Shown one piece after another: positions 18,919 to 27,751 of a stretch of DNA of 64,000 bases (position 1 is its first letter; the number at the start of each line of letters is the position of its first letter). The translations under genes and the position numbers were made by a program. The notes beneath the pieces are model-generated. The model had not been told where the DNA came from, searched no databases, and worked only from the letters and a program-made list of their open reading frames with translations. Source of the DNA: Flavobacterium panacis (lineage in GTDB: Bacteria; Bacteroidota; Bacteroidia; Flavobacteriales; Flavobacteriaceae); NCBI RefSeq assembly GCF_024649945.1, contig NZ_JANKMS010000001.1:248001-312000 (forward strand), written 5' to 3'.

Positions 18919-20434
18919 CTTCTCGGGACAAAAGATAAAAATCATCTTTTGTCCCGTTTTTTTTTGCTTTTAACTGTTTGTTAATGAGATAAATAGACTC
19001 CACTATTTTGTTCACTCTAGCGGTTTGTACTTTATTTTCGTGAATTGTGAAATTTTCGGGGTAAACTAAACCAATTAGGCTTCTTGCATCAGATAAATCC
19101 CTTTTCAAATATGAATCACTAAGCTTGATAAGGTTGTCAACCCCCTTTATCAGTAGCTCTTCAATACTATGCTTATCTTTAGTAACTGTTGATAGCTCAC
19201 GTTCAAGGTTTGCAATTCGTGCACCATAGTCATCTTTCATTAGCTTATAATCATCGGCTTCAATTTTTGATGTAAGGAGAAGATCTCTTGCATTGCTTAA
19301 TCTGAGTTCAAAATCTTTTATCTGTTCTACAAGTCTTCTTTTCTGTTCGCCGGCATTATTTGCGAGATCACGATGTGTTTCATATAAAATCGAGCTGTAT
19401 AATTTCTTAATTTCAGCTATTGGCTGATACTTATTAAGATCTTCAATAAAAAGTTCATTGGCGATTTCTGAGTTAATTCTAAACTTACATTGCGCTTCAC
19501 AGTGGTAATAATGATAGTATTTGTGTCTTCCTTTACATTTACTTCCTTGCAGCTTCTTTTGGCACTTTGGACAGATAAAAAAGCCTCTTAACGGGAAATC
19601 AACGACAGTTTTAATTTTAGGTCTGTAAAGGCGTGATTTTCCATCTAAGATATCTTGTACATTATAAAAAAGGCCTTCAGAAATAAGTGGCTCATGCTGC
19701 CCTGTAACAAATCTGCTTTCTTCATCTTTATATTTCGGTATAAATATTTTACCACAATAAACAGGATTTCTTATTAGGCCCCACATGTTATTTTTAGTTC
19801 TTTTAAATCCTCTTCTGCAAGCCATATGATATATTTGCTCTGTATTGAATATTCCTTTAGCCAATTCTTCAAATATCCAGCGCATAACAGAAGCGGCAGG
19901 TTCTACAAGTGCAATATATTTACTTCCGTCTTCTTTGGATTTATTAGCATATCCAAACGGTGCAATACCCATATATCTACCTTCTTTTTTCGCCCTTCTC
20001 ATTCCATGAAAGGTATTTAAAGCCCTACGATCGTTTTCAACTTCAGGAGCCGCTAAGTAAAAAGCTAACATCATTTTATTTTCTGGAATTGCCAAATCAA
20101 GAGGTTGTTCAATCGCTTGAGGTTCTACACCTAACTTTCTTAATAAACTTATCATCTGATAGGCATCTCCGGCGTTTCTGCTGAAACGATCCCATTTGGT
20201 AAACAAGACCAGATCAGTTGTGTTTTTCTGTTTTTTCAGATTCAGTAAAAGTTTATTCCATTGTGGTCTATTAAATGTCTTAGCGGAATGATCCTCATAA
20301 ATAACGTTACGCACTTCAATATAATTTATTGAGCAATATTTCCTTAAAACTTCTTCCTGATTTCTTTGCGAATAACCTTTTTCTGCTTGTTCGTCCGTGC
20401 TTACACGTATGTATAAATCTGCTATAATACTCAT
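18884..20434 (-). CDS. Large serine recombinase (ICE integrase/excisionase)
   Basis: 516 residues. Resolvase catalytic domain at 1-150 with Ser12 in YIRVSTDEQ and the arginine region KWDRFSRNAGD (80-90). A Recombinase DNA-binding domain spans about 160-275. A zinc ribbon has Cys288, Cys291, Cys312 and Cys316, followed by a coiled-coil at about 365-425. It should cut and join att sites to move the element; CTnBST is a known Bacteroides element using a serine recombinase. Residues 507-516 (TSTGFKPVTF) and the stop codon lie inside tRNA-Arg, and the stretch before them inside its terminator, so the C-terminus is formed by the junction. The start overlaps the small upstream gene by ATGA. Confidence 0.93.
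   Translation of the reverse strand: MSIIADLYIRVSTDEQAEKGYSQRNQEEVLRKYCSINYIEVRNVIYEDHSAKTFNRPQWNKLLLNLKKQKNTTDLVLFTKWDRFSRNAGDAYQMISLLRKLGVEPQAIEQPLDLAIPENKMMLAFYLAAPEVENDRRALNTFHGMRRAKKEGRYMGIAPFGYANKSKEDGSKYIALVEPAASVMRWIFEELAKGIFNTEQIYHMACRRGFKRTKNNMWGLIRNPVYCGKIFIPKYKDEESRFVTGQHEPLISEGLFYNVQDILDGKSRLYRPKIKTVVDFPLRGFFICPKCQKKLQGSKCKGRHKYYHYYHCEAQCKFRINSEIANELFIEDLNKYQPIAEIKKLYSSILYETHRDLANNAGEQKRRLVEQIKDFELRLSNARDLLLTSKIEADDYKLMKDDYGARIANLERELSTVTKDKHSIEELLIKGVDNLIKLSDSYLKRDLSDARSLIGLVYPENFTIHENKVQTARVNKIVESIYLINKQLKAKKNGTKDDFYLLSREVTSTGFKPVTF
18924..18966 (+). terminator. Terminator of tRNA-Arg, inside the recombinase reading frame
   Basis: 13-bp perfect stem (18924-18936 with 18944-18956) followed by nine T. 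The same bases on the other strand encode residues about 494-504 of the serine recombinase. Confidence 0.85.
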
Positions 20435-20595
20435 GACTCCAAAAATTTAGATACGGCTACATGTGCCATTTTTCGTAAAAATAGCAAAATTTCAGTTGCT
20501 TCTTCGATTGTAACATTCATACCCTCAGAGTTTAACATATTCATAGCTTTCTCTGGGGTTATTTTCCCTCTTGTGTTTTCCTCTTCATCTTCCAT
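20431..20595 (-). CDS. Small protein coupled to the recombinase
   Basis: 54 residues. It starts at the ATG at 20595, and its TGA overlaps the recombinase ATG (ATGA, 20431-20434), a classic sign of translational coupling. The N-terminus is acidic (MEDEEENTRG). The rest reads KITPEKAMNMLNSEGMNVTI then EEATEILLFLRKMAHVAVSK, predicted all-helical and basic at the end. I believe similar short proteins precede recombinases in other Bacteroidota elements. It could be a directionality factor or recombinase partner, but there is no direct evidence for function. Confidence 0.75.
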   Translation of the reverse strand: MEDEEENTRGKITPEKAMNMLNSEGMNVTIEEATEILLFLRKMAHVAVSKFLES

Positions 20596-20618
20596 CCCTA
20601 AAAATATTTTATATAAAA

Positions 20619-20650
20619 AAAGCCCTTATAAGGGCTTTAGTTTTTTATTA
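20619..20650. terminator. Bidirectional terminator hairpin
   Basis: A 20-base perfect palindrome at 20619-20638 (arms AAAGCCCTT/AAGGGCTTT) has T-runs on both strands. It would stop leftward transcription after the wHTH-like gene ending at 20656. Confidence 0.8.
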
Positions 20651-20655
20651 ATATA

Positions 20656-20940
20656 TTACTCAAAAAAATAAATCTTACTCCCTTGTGTTTTCTTAAACGA
20701 CCGCTCGTACTTTATATATCCATAACTACTCAATTCCTGAATACATTTATGATAAGTGTAAGCTGAAGAAATTTTTGCCAAAGGAGTTATTTCATGTCTA
20801 TAGACCTGTATAGGATTCACGAAACCTTTTTCAACTCTATACTTTAGCAGTGCGGCATAAATTGCAATATGGGTGGAACTAATTCGAAAATCATTTTCAA
20901 TTGCAGAAAAGAAGTCCAGTAAGCTTTTAAGATTTTCCAT
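20656..20940 (-). CDS. Winged-helix-like ICE protein
   Basis: 94 residues. The first half is helical (ISSTHIAIYAALLKYRVEKG). The second reads ITPLAKISSAYTYHKCIQELSSYGYIKYERSFKKTQGSKIYFFE, the shape of a recognition helix followed by a beta wing. This suggests a small DNA-binding regulator, but I cannot assign a family. It lies between the recombinase unit and the leftward transfer genes, where excision or transfer control would be expected. Confidence 0.65.
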   Translation of the reverse strand: MENLKSLLDFFSAIENDFRISSTHIAIYAALLKYRVEKGFVNPIQVYRHEITPLAKISSAYTYHKCIQELSSYGYIKYERSFKKTQGSKIYFFE

Positions 20941-20950
20941 AGCCTTTATT

Positions 20951-21991
20951 TTATATTTTTCTGCATTTACTTTTGACTTTGATATCTTGACTTTTTAAAC
21001 TTGATTGTAATTTCAAAGAGACGTCCCTTTTAACTCTAAACAAACTTTCAATTGTCACCTTCCTTAAATTTTCATTGTAGATATTCAGACACTTATTTTG
21101 AGGATTAGCTTCGATGTAGACCTTACATTCCTTTCCTTCTTTGGCTAAAGTCACTGCTTCTCTTCTGCCTTCTTTAAGAGAATCTATTAAAGAATTGATA
21201 TCCGATTGATCCGAAGTCTTCAGAAATAATTCAGATACACTTTTTTCAATGTTGAAGCCATATGATTCATGAAATTCTTTTAATTGATAATTATCAACTC
21301 CTTTTTGATTAAAATCTAATTGCTTCCAGGTCCCTGCTGTTAAAACTGCTCTACCTGATAGTAATTCGTAAGCCTGCTCTGAATTAAAAGCTTTTACCTC
21401 GTCAACATCAAAATAATATTGCCTGGTCTCATTATTACCATTCTGATTATGGAGACTAGAATTAAAACCTTTAAAATCATAATGTCCCTGTTCATTTTTG
21501 ATAAAATGAAGAGAATGTTGCATCTGCTCGTGCTCATTAAGATAATAAGATATTGGAACAGTAAATTTATCCTGCCCCAGCCTCATATACCTATCAACTT
21601 TATTGTATGCATCTTTAAAGCCAGCACGTTCCAGATTATCTGTAAGCAACTGATTGCTTTTTAGTTCCTCTCTGCTTTCTTTTTGAGCATTGATTCTTTC
21701 TACAACAAATTTGCTCATTAGTTTATAGAAATACTGCCGAAACCTGTCCGGATAAATTTTCTTAATTAAAGTGTTTCGTTCGTTTCTTATAATCTGCAAT
21801 GCAGTACGTTCATCTAATTGATTTGTATTCTTGTACTTCAATAAAATACTTTCATAGAACCTTAGTTTCTCTTTTAATAGAGAATTTTCTAACGATGAAC
21901 TTGATTTAAAAAGTTTCTTCAGTCGGTCTTCTTTTGAATTCCAACCAGCAATCTCTGACTCCAGTCTATTTGTATGAACCTCACTATTCAT
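20951..21991 (-). CDS. ICE protein of unknown function, paralogue of its upstream neighbour
   Basis: 346 residues, no signal or membrane segment. An N-terminal helical, charged region (1-120) is followed by a module shared with the 267-residue protein just upstream. Compare YIEANPQNKCLNIYNENLRKVT here with YVEANPQFKTVNVYDDNLQRIN there, and AYELLSGRAV with AYNLMEGRSV. The layout recalls proteins of the DUF3945 kind found in Bacteroidetes conjugative elements, but I cannot confirm the family. It may act in the recipient or in DNA processing; this is unproven. Confidence 0.7.
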   Translation of the reverse strand: MNSEVHTNRLESEIAGWNSKEDRLKKLFKSSSSLENSLLKEKLRFYESILLKYKNTNQLDERTALQIIRNERNTLIKKIYPDRFRQYFYKLMSKFVVERINAQKESREELKSNQLLTDNLERAGFKDAYNKVDRYMRLGQDKFTVPISYYLNEHEQMQHSLHFIKNEQGHYDFKGFNSSLHNQNGNNETRQYYFDVDEVKAFNSEQAYELLSGRAVLTAGTWKQLDFNQKGVDNYQLKEFHESYGFNIEKSVSELFLKTSDQSDINSLIDSLKEGRREAVTLAKEGKECKVYIEANPQNKCLNIYNENLRKVTIESLFRVKRDVSLKLQSSLKSQDIKVKSKCRKI

Positions 21992-22019
21992 AATTTTAAA
22001 CTTTAGAGGTTAAGAATTT

Positions 22020-22823
22020 CTATACAGATTTACCTGCCTTTCTTTTATGGGCAGCAGTTTTCTTTTCCCTCTGATCAGGTTCATCATCACTATCCTGCTT
22101 CTGGGATTGTTCTTTCGATGCTGACTTTTCTTTTGATTCCGACTGCTTTTGATCCTTGCTCTCGCGATGATTAATCCTTTGTAAATTATCGTCGTAAACA
22201 TTTACAGTTTTAAATTGTGGATTTGCCTCTACATACTGTTTGCTTTCTACTCCACTAACAACAAAAGTTACGGACTGAAGATTACCTTTTTTAAGTGAAT
22301 TTAAAAGATCTTCTTTGTATTTAGGTGTTTCAAGTTCCTTTATAGAATGTTTTGCTAAACTTGCTTCCAAATCGTACCCATAATTTTGATGGTAATGATT
22401 TATTTTAAAGTTTCCATTGCTTTCGGATTCCTTAAAGTCAATTTTTAGCCAGGAATTATACACTTCACCTTCCTTCGTTTTAAGATCTTTATTTACAGAA
22501 CGACCTTCCATTAAATTATAAGCTTCTTTAAGGGTAATATTACTGCTGTTGCTATTAATATAAAAAGTCTGTTCTAATCCTTCTTTTGATTCTTCTTTTT
22601 TAAGATTCACATGATAAGAATTAAAAAAGTACAGATCACTTTGGTCGGATTTTTTAAAATTCAGCTCGGCAGTCATTGCATCTTTTCCATAAATGCCTTC
22701 TTTTATAATCTTAAACTCTGTCTCTCCTTTTAGCATCTTTTCTTTCAGATCCTGATCGAACGTTTCTCCAAATCCAGTATATTTCAACTGATCTTTTAGG
22801 AATTCTAAATTTTTCTGATTCAT
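22020..22823 (-). CDS. ICE protein of unknown function with basic/acidic tail
   Basis: 267 residues. Begins MNQKNLEFLKDQLKYTGFGE, then a beta-rich module repeated twice within the protein: an N-terminal unit around ELNFKKSDQSDLYFFNSYHV and a C-terminal one around VESKQYVEANPQFKTVNVYD. The C-terminus (about 215-267) is a low-complexity stretch of Lys, Glu, Ser and Gln ending KKTAAHKRKAGKSV, probably disordered and possibly nucleic-acid binding. It is paralogous to the downstream 346-residue protein. It lies directly after traN, where other CTnDOT-type elements carry traO to traQ. Confidence 0.7.
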   Translation of the reverse strand: MNQKNLEFLKDQLKYTGFGETFDQDLKEKMLKGETEFKIIKEGIYGKDAMTAELNFKKSDQSDLYFFNSYHVNLKKEESKEGLEQTFYINSNSSNITLKEAYNLMEGRSVNKDLKTKEGEVYNSWLKIDFKESESNGNFKINHYHQNYGYDLEASLAKHSIKELETPKYKEDLLNSLKKGNLQSVTFVVSGVESKQYVEANPQFKTVNVYDDNLQRINHRESKDQKQSESKEKSASKEQSQKQDSDDEPDQREKKTAAHKRKAGKSV

Positions 22824-22851
22824 GATAAATTATTTTAATGTTATTATTGTT

Positions 22852-23700
22852 TTAAAAGCTATTAAGAACATCAAGATCAATTAGATCATTATTCTTGATG
22901 TCTATTTCTAATTGTCTGCCGCCATTCTTTTCAATAAGTTGAATCGTGAGGTATTTTTTCTCAGGGATAGTAAACTTTGATAAAGCATAGACTAAATTCA
23001 CTTCAGATTTATCTGGAATCAGCATGGAGCTGGAAGTTGAAAAAAGCGGAAGTATTTCAATTTCCTGTGAAGCTGTACGTTTAGATTTTCTCTGATCCCG
23101 AATAAAAAAACGAAGCTGGTCTATATCGTAATTTATCTGTGAAGTATTACCTAAAACAAGTCTGATGTAAAGAACATCCTGATGAATAAATATGCCGTTC
23201 ACACTAAGATTAATATCAAATCTTGAACTCTTTAAACCGCTTATTTTTTTCTTTTTCAACAAAGCAAGCTTAGAATACTGTTCAATTTTCTTTTGATTTT
23301 CATTATCGAGCGAAAACAAAATATCATTATTTACTATTGCACTATTGTCAGCCTTAATGTTTAAATCTGGGCATACCTCATCATAATTCAGAACAAAGAC
23401 ATATAGCCTGCTGTCGGCTGTAACTACAGTAATATTGGTCTGTATAAAATTCTGCTTAGCAGCTTTCAGCAGTAAAATGTTTTCTACTCCTTTCGCCTTT
23501 TGCATTAAAATATCCTGACTTCCCTTATCTATACTTTTAATCGCATAAGGAAACACTATGCTTGTTGTTTTAGAATAAGCAATCTGCACGTTTTTAAACT
23601 GATCCTGATTGAAATCAACAACTCTATTTATCAATTGTGCATTACCCGACAGTATACTTAAAAGCAGGCAAACCAAATTCATCCAATTATTATTTTTCAT
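22852..23700 (-). CDS. traN: Conjugative transposon protein TraN
   Basis: 282 residues with an N-terminal signal (MKNNNWMNLVCLLLSILSGNAQ). Recognisable TraN (DUF4138) features are IAYSKTTSIVFPYAIKSIDKGSQDILMQKA (about 41-70) and the RLYVFVLNYDE strand, followed by a beta-rich C-terminal half. By analogy with other type IV secretion systems it is the VirB9-like part of the outer-membrane core complex. It lies 15 bases after traM in the leftward tra operon. Confidence 0.88.
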   Translation of the reverse strand: MKNNNWMNLVCLLLSILSGNAQLINRVVDFNQDQFKNVQIAYSKTTSIVFPYAIKSIDKGSQDILMQKAKGVENILLLKAAKQNFIQTNITVVTADSRLYVFVLNYDEVCPDLNIKADNSAIVNNDILFSLDNENQKKIEQYSKLALLKKKKISGLKSSRFDINLSVNGIFIHQDVLYIRLVLGNTSQINYDIDQLRFFIRDQRKSKRTASQEIEILPLFSTSSSMLIPDKSEVNLVYALSKFTIPEKKYLTIQLIEKNGGRQLEIDIKNNDLIDLDVLNSF

Positions 23701-23715
23701 TTTTTCAAGATTTAA

Positions 23716-24990
23716 TTATTTCAAATTCTTTTGTTTTTCATCGTAGAGTAAAACTTGATATCCAGCCTTTATCACAACTTTTATAAGTTTTACCTTTTTG
23801 CTCATAAGGCTTTTTGCTGCTTCAATTCCCATCTCTGCAGCCTGCGCACCCCATGAGTCGGTAACTCCATTTAATCCTAAAGTTTGAAGAGAGCGGTCTG
23901 CAGAAGTTTTAGCTACGTCCCTGCTTATTGCTCCCGGAATATAGATTCCGTCAATTCCATCCAAGTCGTAAACAGAGAGTTCAACAGGGAAAATTGAATT
24001 TCGATACTGGATATTATTAATTTTAACCTCCAGCCTTTCTCCTTTCAAAGATGCAATGCCATACAAAAAAGTGTTCTTAGGAATAAGTATGCCCTGGAGA
24101 AATACGTCAGTTTTTAATCTTAATTTTATAATTGACCCATTTACAATAGTTTGTGTCTCGTGTATTATTGCTTCGATTGAATTCTGCTGCTGTTCCGAAT
24201 CTAAGTTTTCATCAACTGAATAAAATGAGTTAGATTTTAAGAGATCTGGAGGTGCTGTATTTTGCTGTAGAGAAGTAGTGTTATCTACTTCTTTTTTATG
24301 GCTAACAGTGAAAACTTTTCCTTTGTTTATTTCTGAAGCTTGCTTTAACTTTTCCTGTACACGTGATGGATGCTGAATATCAAGAATGTTTTCAAGCATA
24401 CCGCCGAGTTGTTTTAGTTCTGGATCAGGTTCTTGCGAAGTGCCTATTTGTGACATCATTTGCTCTAAGTTTTTTATCGCATCTGATTCACCTTTTGATG
24501 ATCCATAGTTTTCAAACTCACTCATATCCTGACCATAATTATCAGGGACAGCAGGCTGGCTGATTACTTTTTGAAGTGCTTTAAGTTTTTGATAAACTTT
24601 CTGTTCGTTTGCATCTTGATAAGAGGATGTATTAAATACACTATGTGCTCTTACTAAATTATTATCCGTAAAATCATCTATTGATCCTTCTGCTATTTTT
24701 TGATTTGAGTAATTAGGGTCTTTTTTTATTTGTTCCAGCAATTTGATCGAATCTACTGCCGCTTGGTCGTAGTAACTCATTTTATCGAGTGATGAATCTT
24801 CTTTAAATTTAGGAATGGGAAGATTAAAGTTAAATCCCTTTTTGATTTCTCTTTTGGCCGTTTCTGCTTCCATTCTTCCACCACCTAAAATGTAGAATAA
24901 TATGGTTATAAAAGGAAGTGTTATAAGAGGCAGAACTAAAAGCATTTTTCTTCTTTTAGATTCTTTGAGTGATATTATTTTTTGCTGCAT
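23716..24990 (-). CDS. traM: Conjugative transposon protein TraM
   Basis: 424 residues. A short cytoplasmic start (ESKRRKMLLVLPLI), one membrane helix (about 16-32), a long Gln/Ser-rich periplasmic linker (35-270) and a C-terminal beta domain (270-424) with TIVNGSIIKLRLKTDVFLQGILIPKN and LYGIASLKGERLEVKI. This is the layout of VirB10/TrbI-like proteins that span the periplasm between the inner-membrane complex and the outer-membrane pore. Only four bases separate it from traL. Confidence 0.88.
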   Translation of the reverse strand: MQQKIISLKESKRRKMLLVLPLITLPFITILFYILGGGRMEAETAKREIKKGFNFNLPIPKFKEDSSLDKMSYYDQAAVDSIKLLEQIKKDPNYSNQKIAEGSIDDFTDNNLVRAHSVFNTSSYQDANEQKVYQKLKALQKVISQPAVPDNYGQDMSEFENYGSSKGESDAIKNLEQMMSQIGTSQEPDPELKQLGGMLENILDIQHPSRVQEKLKQASEINKGKVFTVSHKKEVDNTTSLQQNTAPPDLLKSNSFYSVDENLDSEQQQNSIEAIIHETQTIVNGSIIKLRLKTDVFLQGILIPKNTFLYGIASLKGERLEVKINNIQYRNSIFPVELSVYDLDGIDGIYIPGAISRDVAKTSADRSLQTLGLNGVTDSWGAQAAEMGIEAAKSLMSKKVKLIKVVIKAGYQVLLYDEKQKNLK

Positions 24991-24994
24991 GACA

Positions 24995-25261
24995 TTACTT
25001 TTTAAAATTGATTGTTTTAATTTTTGAAATAGCTGCCGGATTTTTATTTATTTCAGAATTTTTCTTTGAGAACGCCGCGTAAATGTTATAGAGAAAATAC
25101 CCTCCCTCCAAAACAGTAAACAGAACCAGCAGATAAATAATGGCTCTTTTAGAAAGTCTGCCCGTTAAAGATTCCATTTTTTGCACCCACTTATCTTGTG
25201 CAGATAAGTAATACTTATTGTAAATAAATGGCTCTTCTCGCTTTTTAATCAATGGTTTCAT
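24995..25261 (-). CDS. traL: TraL-like small membrane protein
   Basis: 88 residues with one membrane helix (about 41-60, AIIYLLVLFTVLEGGYFLYNIY). A basic cytoplasmic N-terminus and a short tail flank it. Size, topology and position between traK and traM match TraL of CTnDOT-type elements; the sequence itself is too short for certainty. Six bases separate it from traK. Confidence 0.7.
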   Translation of the reverse strand: MKPLIKKREEPFIYNKYYLSAQDKWVQKMESLTGRLSKRAIIYLLVLFTVLEGGYFLYNIYAAFSKKNSEINKNPAAISKIKTINFKK

Positions 25262-25267
25262 AACTGT

Positions 25268-25888
25268 CTATTTTCTATTTTCAACAGTTAAATCTTTGTT
25301 TTCGATGGTATTCCATCGTTCGATTAAAAAACCATGTGGATTGTTGTCGCTTCTCGATACATTTCGCAGACCTCCTTGGGTTATAAGGCTTCTTTTTAAG
25401 ATACTGGTAGTCCTTATTATGCTTTGTTTGGCATAGCATTGAAAGCGGTACGGATATTCTTTAGTGTCTATAGTTATACTGTCGATCTGAATTGTTTGGC
25501 TTATATTTCCTGAAATGATTCCAGAGTAGAAACCATTCTCTTTTAGATCATCATAAATTCGCTTTGCACTGTCATCAGCCAGATAAAGAGCTTTTGTAAC
25601 ATTGGTTTTAATTACTTTATCATCAGGATCAAGGGTAAAGAAAAATTTATGAAATGTTTTTACATGATCTCTTGCTTCCACAGGTACATTATCTCTTCTA
25701 TCTGATGCATATGCTTCCATAGCTTTCCCATTGGCAAGAATATAAACCTTATCCTGCATCAGAGCTACAGACTCAAAGCTCTTATAAAGCGTGTAACAGC
25801 AGATAATAATACATCCTACAATTACCAGCATTGTAAATCCTCTCACATATCGGAATGCAGTATCTATATTTTTCATTTTAGTAAACAT
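25268..25888 (-). CDS. traK: Conjugative transposon protein TraK
   Basis: 206 residues. One N-terminal membrane helix (about 15-33), then a periplasmic domain with KVYILANGKAMEAYASDRRDNVPVEARDHVKTFHKFFFTLDPDD (broken here into family motifs ANGKAM, VEARDHV and FHKFFF). It is typical of TraK, thought to be the VirB8-like assembly factor of the Bacteroidetes mating apparatus. It lies between traJ and traL on the leftward transcript. Confidence 0.9.
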   Translation of the reverse strand: MFTKMKNIDTAFRYVRGFTMLVIVGCIIICCYTLYKSFESVALMQDKVYILANGKAMEAYASDRRDNVPVEARDHVKTFHKFFFTLDPDDKVIKTNVTKALYLADDSAKRIYDDLKENGFYSGIISGNISQTIQIDSITIDTKEYPYRFQCYAKQSIIRTTSILKRSLITQGGLRNVSRSDNNPHGFLIERWNTIENKDLTVENRK

Positions 25889-25904
25889 CTTTTATCTTTT
25901 TAGG

Positions 25905-27107
25905 TTACTCTGAATTTCCTTTAAGCTTGTTGTTCATGTAATTTCCTTTCTCTTTAAAATACGGAGTATTACCAGCTGATGAGGACATACTTTGTGACAT
26001 TTGGCCTGCAGCATTTCCCATTGAGTCCATTACCATACCAGCGCCTTGCGAGGTTTTTGTAATAACTGAATTAGTAGTACTGCTAAGCATACCAGTAACT
26101 TTCTGTCCTAAGGCTCCGCCTCCACCTGCATGAACGATGTAATTAGCTACTGATGGGACAGTAAAATAGCCTATGATTCCGATAATCATAAAAATCAAGT
26201 AAGACATATCGGTCCTGCTAAAAAAGGTGTCTCCTGTAGCCTGCACCTGCGACAGATCCAGCTTCAGCATCAGCTCCTGGATTTTACCGATGATGCTTCC
26301 AAAGATATTGGCAACAGGAAGCCACAGGTAAATATTGATATATCTTGCCAGCCATACCGTGAGTGTATGCTGAAAGCCATCAAATACAGCAATACCAAAT
26401 ACAAGTGGTCCCAAAATAGACAACACCACGAGTTGAAATGTCCTGAGCGTATCAATACATAGAGCCGCAGCTTCAAATAAAACTCTCAGTACTTCACTCA
26501 TAAATTCCTTTACAGAATTTCGAAAGTTATAAGAAGCTTTTTCCATTGCAAATTTGACATCGTTGCCGATTCCTGCCAGCATGCTCTCATTGGACGGATC
26601 TTCATCATGGGTGTACTTATACCATTTGTCCCTATCCCCAGTTCCTGCAACACCCACATACATTTTCCATGGATCAGTCTCTCTTATCGCTTTTTCTTTC
26701 TCTTTGAGAAGGACTGCAACAGCATTATTGGAACCTGTAACCATAGCGGCAGTTGCTGTAACCGTTGGTTTCATAACCCCGTTAAGTAGCGCTAATACCG
26801 AAGGGAAAATCATAATACAGAACCCAATTACAAAAGGCCTGAATAGCGGATAAAAATCAATGGGTTCGGCGTTAGCAATATGTCTCCATACTCTCGAAGC
26901 TATATACCAAATCGTTCCGAATCCGGCTATCCCCTGCCCTACAGCCAAAAGATTACTACACAAGGGCATCATCTCATCATAAAGCTGATCTAAAACCGAG
27001 TGCATACTCTGCATATTATCGCCAAGTCCCTGTGCACTTGCAGCAAAGGGTATTATCATTGCACCAGTTAATAAAAGCACTGTTTTAAAAGATTTATATA
27101 TGTTCAT
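25905..27107 (-). CDS. traJ: Conjugative transposon protein TraJ (VirB6-like)
   Basis: 400 residues. Signal peptide (MNIYKSFKTVLLLTGAMIIPFAASAQG), then about six membrane helices including AGFGTIWYIASRVWRHIA, FYPLFRPFVIGFCIMIFP and LGPLVFGIAVFDGFQHTLTVWL. A Gly/Ser/Met-rich tail (about 350-400) follows. It should form part of the inner-membrane channel for DNA transfer. Five bases after the upstream TraI-like gene. Confidence 0.9.
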   Translation of the reverse strand: MNIYKSFKTVLLLTGAMIIPFAASAQGLGDNMQSMHSVLDQLYDEMMPLCSNLLAVGQGIAGFGTIWYIASRVWRHIANAEPIDFYPLFRPFVIGFCIMIFPSVLALLNGVMKPTVTATAAMVTGSNNAVAVLLKEKEKAIRETDPWKMYVGVAGTGDRDKWYKYTHDEDPSNESMLAGIGNDVKFAMEKASYNFRNSVKEFMSEVLRVLFEAAALCIDTLRTFQLVVLSILGPLVFGIAVFDGFQHTLTVWLARYINIYLWLPVANIFGSIIGKIQELMLKLDLSQVQATGDTFFSRTDMSYLIFMIIGIIGYFTVPSVANYIVHAGGGGALGQKVTGMLSSTTNSVITKTSQGAGMVMDSMGNAAGQMSQSMSSSAGNTPYFKEKGNYMNNKLKGNSE

Positions 27108-27111
27108 TGTT

Positions 27112-27747
27112 TTAATTTTTTAAATCAAGAAGTTCTTTGGAAGCATATACATCTTTCTTTTCCTTTGCTCTCTGCAGTACCAGTATGCTTGATGATTTAT
27201 TAAAGTCTCTCAAAAACAAAAGTTTATCCTGCATCTCCATATAAATATTATCAATTGCTTGAAGCCTTTCATCGTCTGACATTCTTAACTTATCAGCTGT
27301 AATTACCATAGTTAGTTCATCAAGGTTTCTTAAACTCTGGTTCAAAAGGTTTCCATAAACTTTCTCAAAATAGTTGATCTCCTGATGGCTGAAACTTTCA
27401 CTTTTCAAAAACCTGTTCAATCCTTTTTTACTTTCTTTTACCAACAGTATTTGATAGTTTACGATATCTGCTATCCTTTTGTAATTTTTGACCGTTGGGC
27501 TTACCTGCATAAGGGCATCTAAGAATTTTTTATGAAGATTAAAGTTGCCTTCGGACATATCTTTAACTGTTTTGTAACCTCCCGAAAGCAGTTCATAACC
27601 CTTTTTCATATCGCTTAGAATCTTTTTGAACTGCGAGAGTTTTTCAATGTTTAAGATCAACTGCTGGATTTCTGCCGACTGTGCATTCATGCTGCTTGGG
27701 ATAAATCCAAAAGAAACCAGAAATACTAAAATCAATATCCTTTTCAT
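27112..27747 (-). CDS. TraI-like secreted helical protein (third paralogue)
   Basis: 211 residues from the ATG at 27747 (MKRILILVFLVSFGFIPSSMNAQ), a good signal peptide. The open frame runs 48 codons further upstream, but that stretch overlaps the neighbouring gene and lacks family character. The mature part is helical: QLILNIEKLSQFKKILSDMK, then GYELLSGGYKTVKD, and EINYFEKVYGNLLNQSLRNL. It is paralogous to the next two upstream genes. Automatic pipelines may name such proteins TerB-like; in this setting they are probably periplasmic parts of the transfer machine. Confidence 0.8.
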   Translation of the reverse strand: MKRILILVFLVSFGFIPSSMNAQSAEIQQLILNIEKLSQFKKILSDMKKGYELLSGGYKTVKDMSEGNFNLHKKFLDALMQVSPTVKNYKRIADIVNYQILLVKESKKGLNRFLKSESFSHQEINYFEKVYGNLLNQSLRNLDELTMVITADKLRMSDDERLQAIDNIYMEMQDKLLFLRDFNKSSSILVLQRAKEKKDVYASKELLDLKN

Positions 27748-27751
27748 AGCG

